Positions 43,035 through 44,151 of a stretch of DNA of 44,151 bases are shown here, piece by piece (positions within the stretch are counted from its first letter, which is position 1; each line of letters starts with the position of its first letter). The notes beneath the pieces were generated by a model. The model made no database searches. It worked only from the letters and a program-made list of their open reading frames with translations, and was not told the DNA's origin. A program made the position numbers and the translations under genes. The stretch spans positions 1 through 44,151 of the forward strand of contig NZ_LGUR01000243.1 of assembly GCF_001270495.1 (NCBI RefSeq), given 5' to 3'. This DNA is from Streptomyces viridochromogenes. Lineage in GTDB: Bacteria; Actinomycetota; Actinomycetes; Streptomycetales; Streptomycetaceae.

Positions 43035-44151
43035 GACGACTGCTCCGTGGACGGGCCGACGTTCTTGCGCAGGGCGCGTTCGACGCGGTCGGCGAGACCT
43101 TGTGCCTCGTGGCCGAGGCCGGCCTGGGCGACGGCCGTGGTGTCGCCGGACCGTATGGCCTCCTCGGCGGGCTCGGGCTCGTCGACCGTGCGGCCGTCGG
43201 CCCAGCCGGAGACCGCGTAGACGACGACCGGGGCGTCGGTCAGGACGGAGATGGTCCAGGAGGCGCGCTGTTCGTCGCCGAATCCGGCGGCCAGGGTGCC
43301 CTTCGCGGCGTAGGGGCGGGGCATCAGGTCCGTACGGCGGTCGAGTCCCTCTTTGGTGAAGCTGGTGTCGAGCGAGCGCATGGCGGCGGCGTCGGCGTCG
43401 GTGAAGAGCAGGCCGACGGTGGTCACGTAGCTCTGAGTGGCGTCGATGTAGGTGGCGCGCAGGAGTCGCTCGCAGCCGACGGGGGCGAGGGCCTTGCGCA
43501 GGAGCGGGTCGAAGGCGTTCGCGCAGCCGCTGTCCGGGGCGACGGCGATCCGCGTCCAGATCCGGTCGGCGCCGCCGGGCCCGGCGCCCTGCCCGGTCAC
43601 GGTGGGCGGGAACAACTGGTCGACGGGGATGTTGTGCCACAGGCTGCCGGCCGCGGCGAAGGTGTCCTGCGCGTCGCCGTCGCCCGAGTCGCCGATCAGC
43701 CAACTCCCGGTCGCGGCCCCGCCGATGAGGCCCAGCCCGAGCACGACACAGGCGGCCGCCGCGGCGATCCGCGGGCGGATCCGCACGCCGAGGGGCCGAG
43801 GTCGCGCCTGCTCGTCGTACCCCTCGGGCCGCCCGAACGACACGACGGGCCGCCCGGCCCCCGGAGTACCGCCCGGCGCCATCGGGGCGCTCCAGGAGAG
43901 GGATGGGTCGGGCGTGAACGCGGCGGTGCCGTGGCCGTGGCCGTGCGGGAAGTGCTCGGCGGGGCGGGAGGGTCCGGCGGGCGCCGAGCCCGCGTACCCG
44001 GGGGCCGCCGGTCCGTCACCGGTCGAGGGCTCGCGTACGGGGCGCTGCGGGGGCAGTGGGACGGAAGCGGGGCGGCGAGGGGGTTCGGCGGGGGCGGAGC
44101 CGGGGCGGGTGGCCGGCTGCGGGGGCATGCCGGCGGCACCCTGGGCGGGTG
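43031..44151 (-). CDS. Proline-rich single-pass membrane protein (5' end outside window)
   Basis: At least 365 residues are encoded. There is a Pro/Gly/Ala-rich cytoplasmic region (for example PASVPLPPQRPVREP), a transmembrane helix (IAAAAACVVLGLGLIGGAA) and an extracytoplasmic domain of about 220 residues with two cysteines (SGCANAF, PVGCERLL) that could form a disulfide. A methionine at 44128 could be the start, but the frame stays open to the window edge with similar composition, so the protein probably extends further. It is translationally coupled to the mycosin gene, which suggests a joint role in or near type VII secretion. I do not recognise a named family. Confidence 0.7.
   Translation of the reverse strand, partial: PAQGAAGMPPQPATRPGSAPAEPPRRPASVPLPPQRPVREPSTGDGPAAPGYAGSAPAGPSRPAEHFPHGHGHGTAAFTPDPSLSWSAPMAPGGTPGAGRPVVSFGRPEGYDEQARPRPLGVRIRPRIAAAAACVVLGLGLIGGAATGSWLIGDSGDGDAQDTFAAAGSLWHNIPVDQLFPPTVTGQGAGPGGADRIWTRIAVAPDSGCANAFDPLLRKALAPVGCERLLRATYIDATQSYVTTVGLLFTDADAAAMRSLDTSFTKEGLDRRTDLMPRPYAAKGTLAAGFGDEQRASWTISVLTDAPVVVYAVSGWADGRTVDEPEPAEEAIRSGDTTAVAQAGLGHEAQGLADRVERALRKNVGPSTEQSS

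Overview
The window is chromosomal DNA of a Streptomyces-type actinomycete. It is very GC-rich with G/C-ending codons. It uses GTG starts and apparently leaderless starts, and it carries an actinobacterial housekeeping gene order: argCJBDR, pheST, infC-rpmI-rplT, a DUF1844 gene and an SseB-like gene. All assignments come from reading motifs and recalling protein families; no database search was run.

Layout. 1-934: the end of an FMN-binding protein overlapping an ApbE flavin transferase. 1020-5909: the arginine operon argC-argJ-argB-argD-argR on the minus strand, with translationally coupled joints and one promoter/ARG-box region. 6.0-13.6 kb: an accessory junkyard. It holds an ACT-domain gene, a DUF5959 gene, IS5-type debris, and an IS1380-type transposase gene cut in two. 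Between the two IS1380 halves lies about 4.4 kb containing an lsr2-like gene, a phage portal pseudogene and a truncated IS110 element. The lsr2-like gene is itself interrupted by about 1.65 kb that carries an apparently intact secreted ribosome-inactivating protein (RIP) gene and a cut-off helix-turn-helix/NTPase fragment. 13.7-28.8 kb: ordinary accessory and metabolic genes, namely a DUF1963-like protein, a glutaredoxin-like protein, a serine hydrolase, a VOC protein, DUF6215, a GH51 arabinofuranosidase, DUF6314, a degenerate-active-site histidine-phosphatase homologue, a GNAT, a divergent MocR-type regulator/EamA transporter pair, DUF1918, a Tat-exported GHL10 hydrolase, a 3-hydroxyacyl-CoA dehydrogenase and a Nudix hydrolase. 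28.9-31.6 kb: a large regulator and a SpoIIE-type phosphatase. 31.7-40.6 kb: pheT, pheS, an orphan histidine kinase, a TrmH/SpoU rRNA methyltransferase, rplT, rpmI, infC, DUF1844 and SseB. 40.7-44.15 kb: a secreted beta-lactamase-fold serine hydrolase, a mycosin-type subtilase and a proline-rich membrane protein that runs off the window.

How the genes work together. The arg genes form a full acetylated-intermediate pathway from N-acetylglutamate to N-acetylornithine, including ornithine release by ArgJ and the repressor ArgR. The translation block supplies Phe-tRNA synthetase, IF3, L35, L20 and an rRNA methyltransferase. infC appears to start at AUC and to sit behind a leader with an intrinsic terminator.

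The most unusual locus is the nested mosaic at 8.1-13.6 kb. There a nucleoid silencer gene (lsr2) has apparently been broken by a segment carrying an rRNA N-glycosidase toxin. No tRNA, rRNA or CRISPR array was seen.
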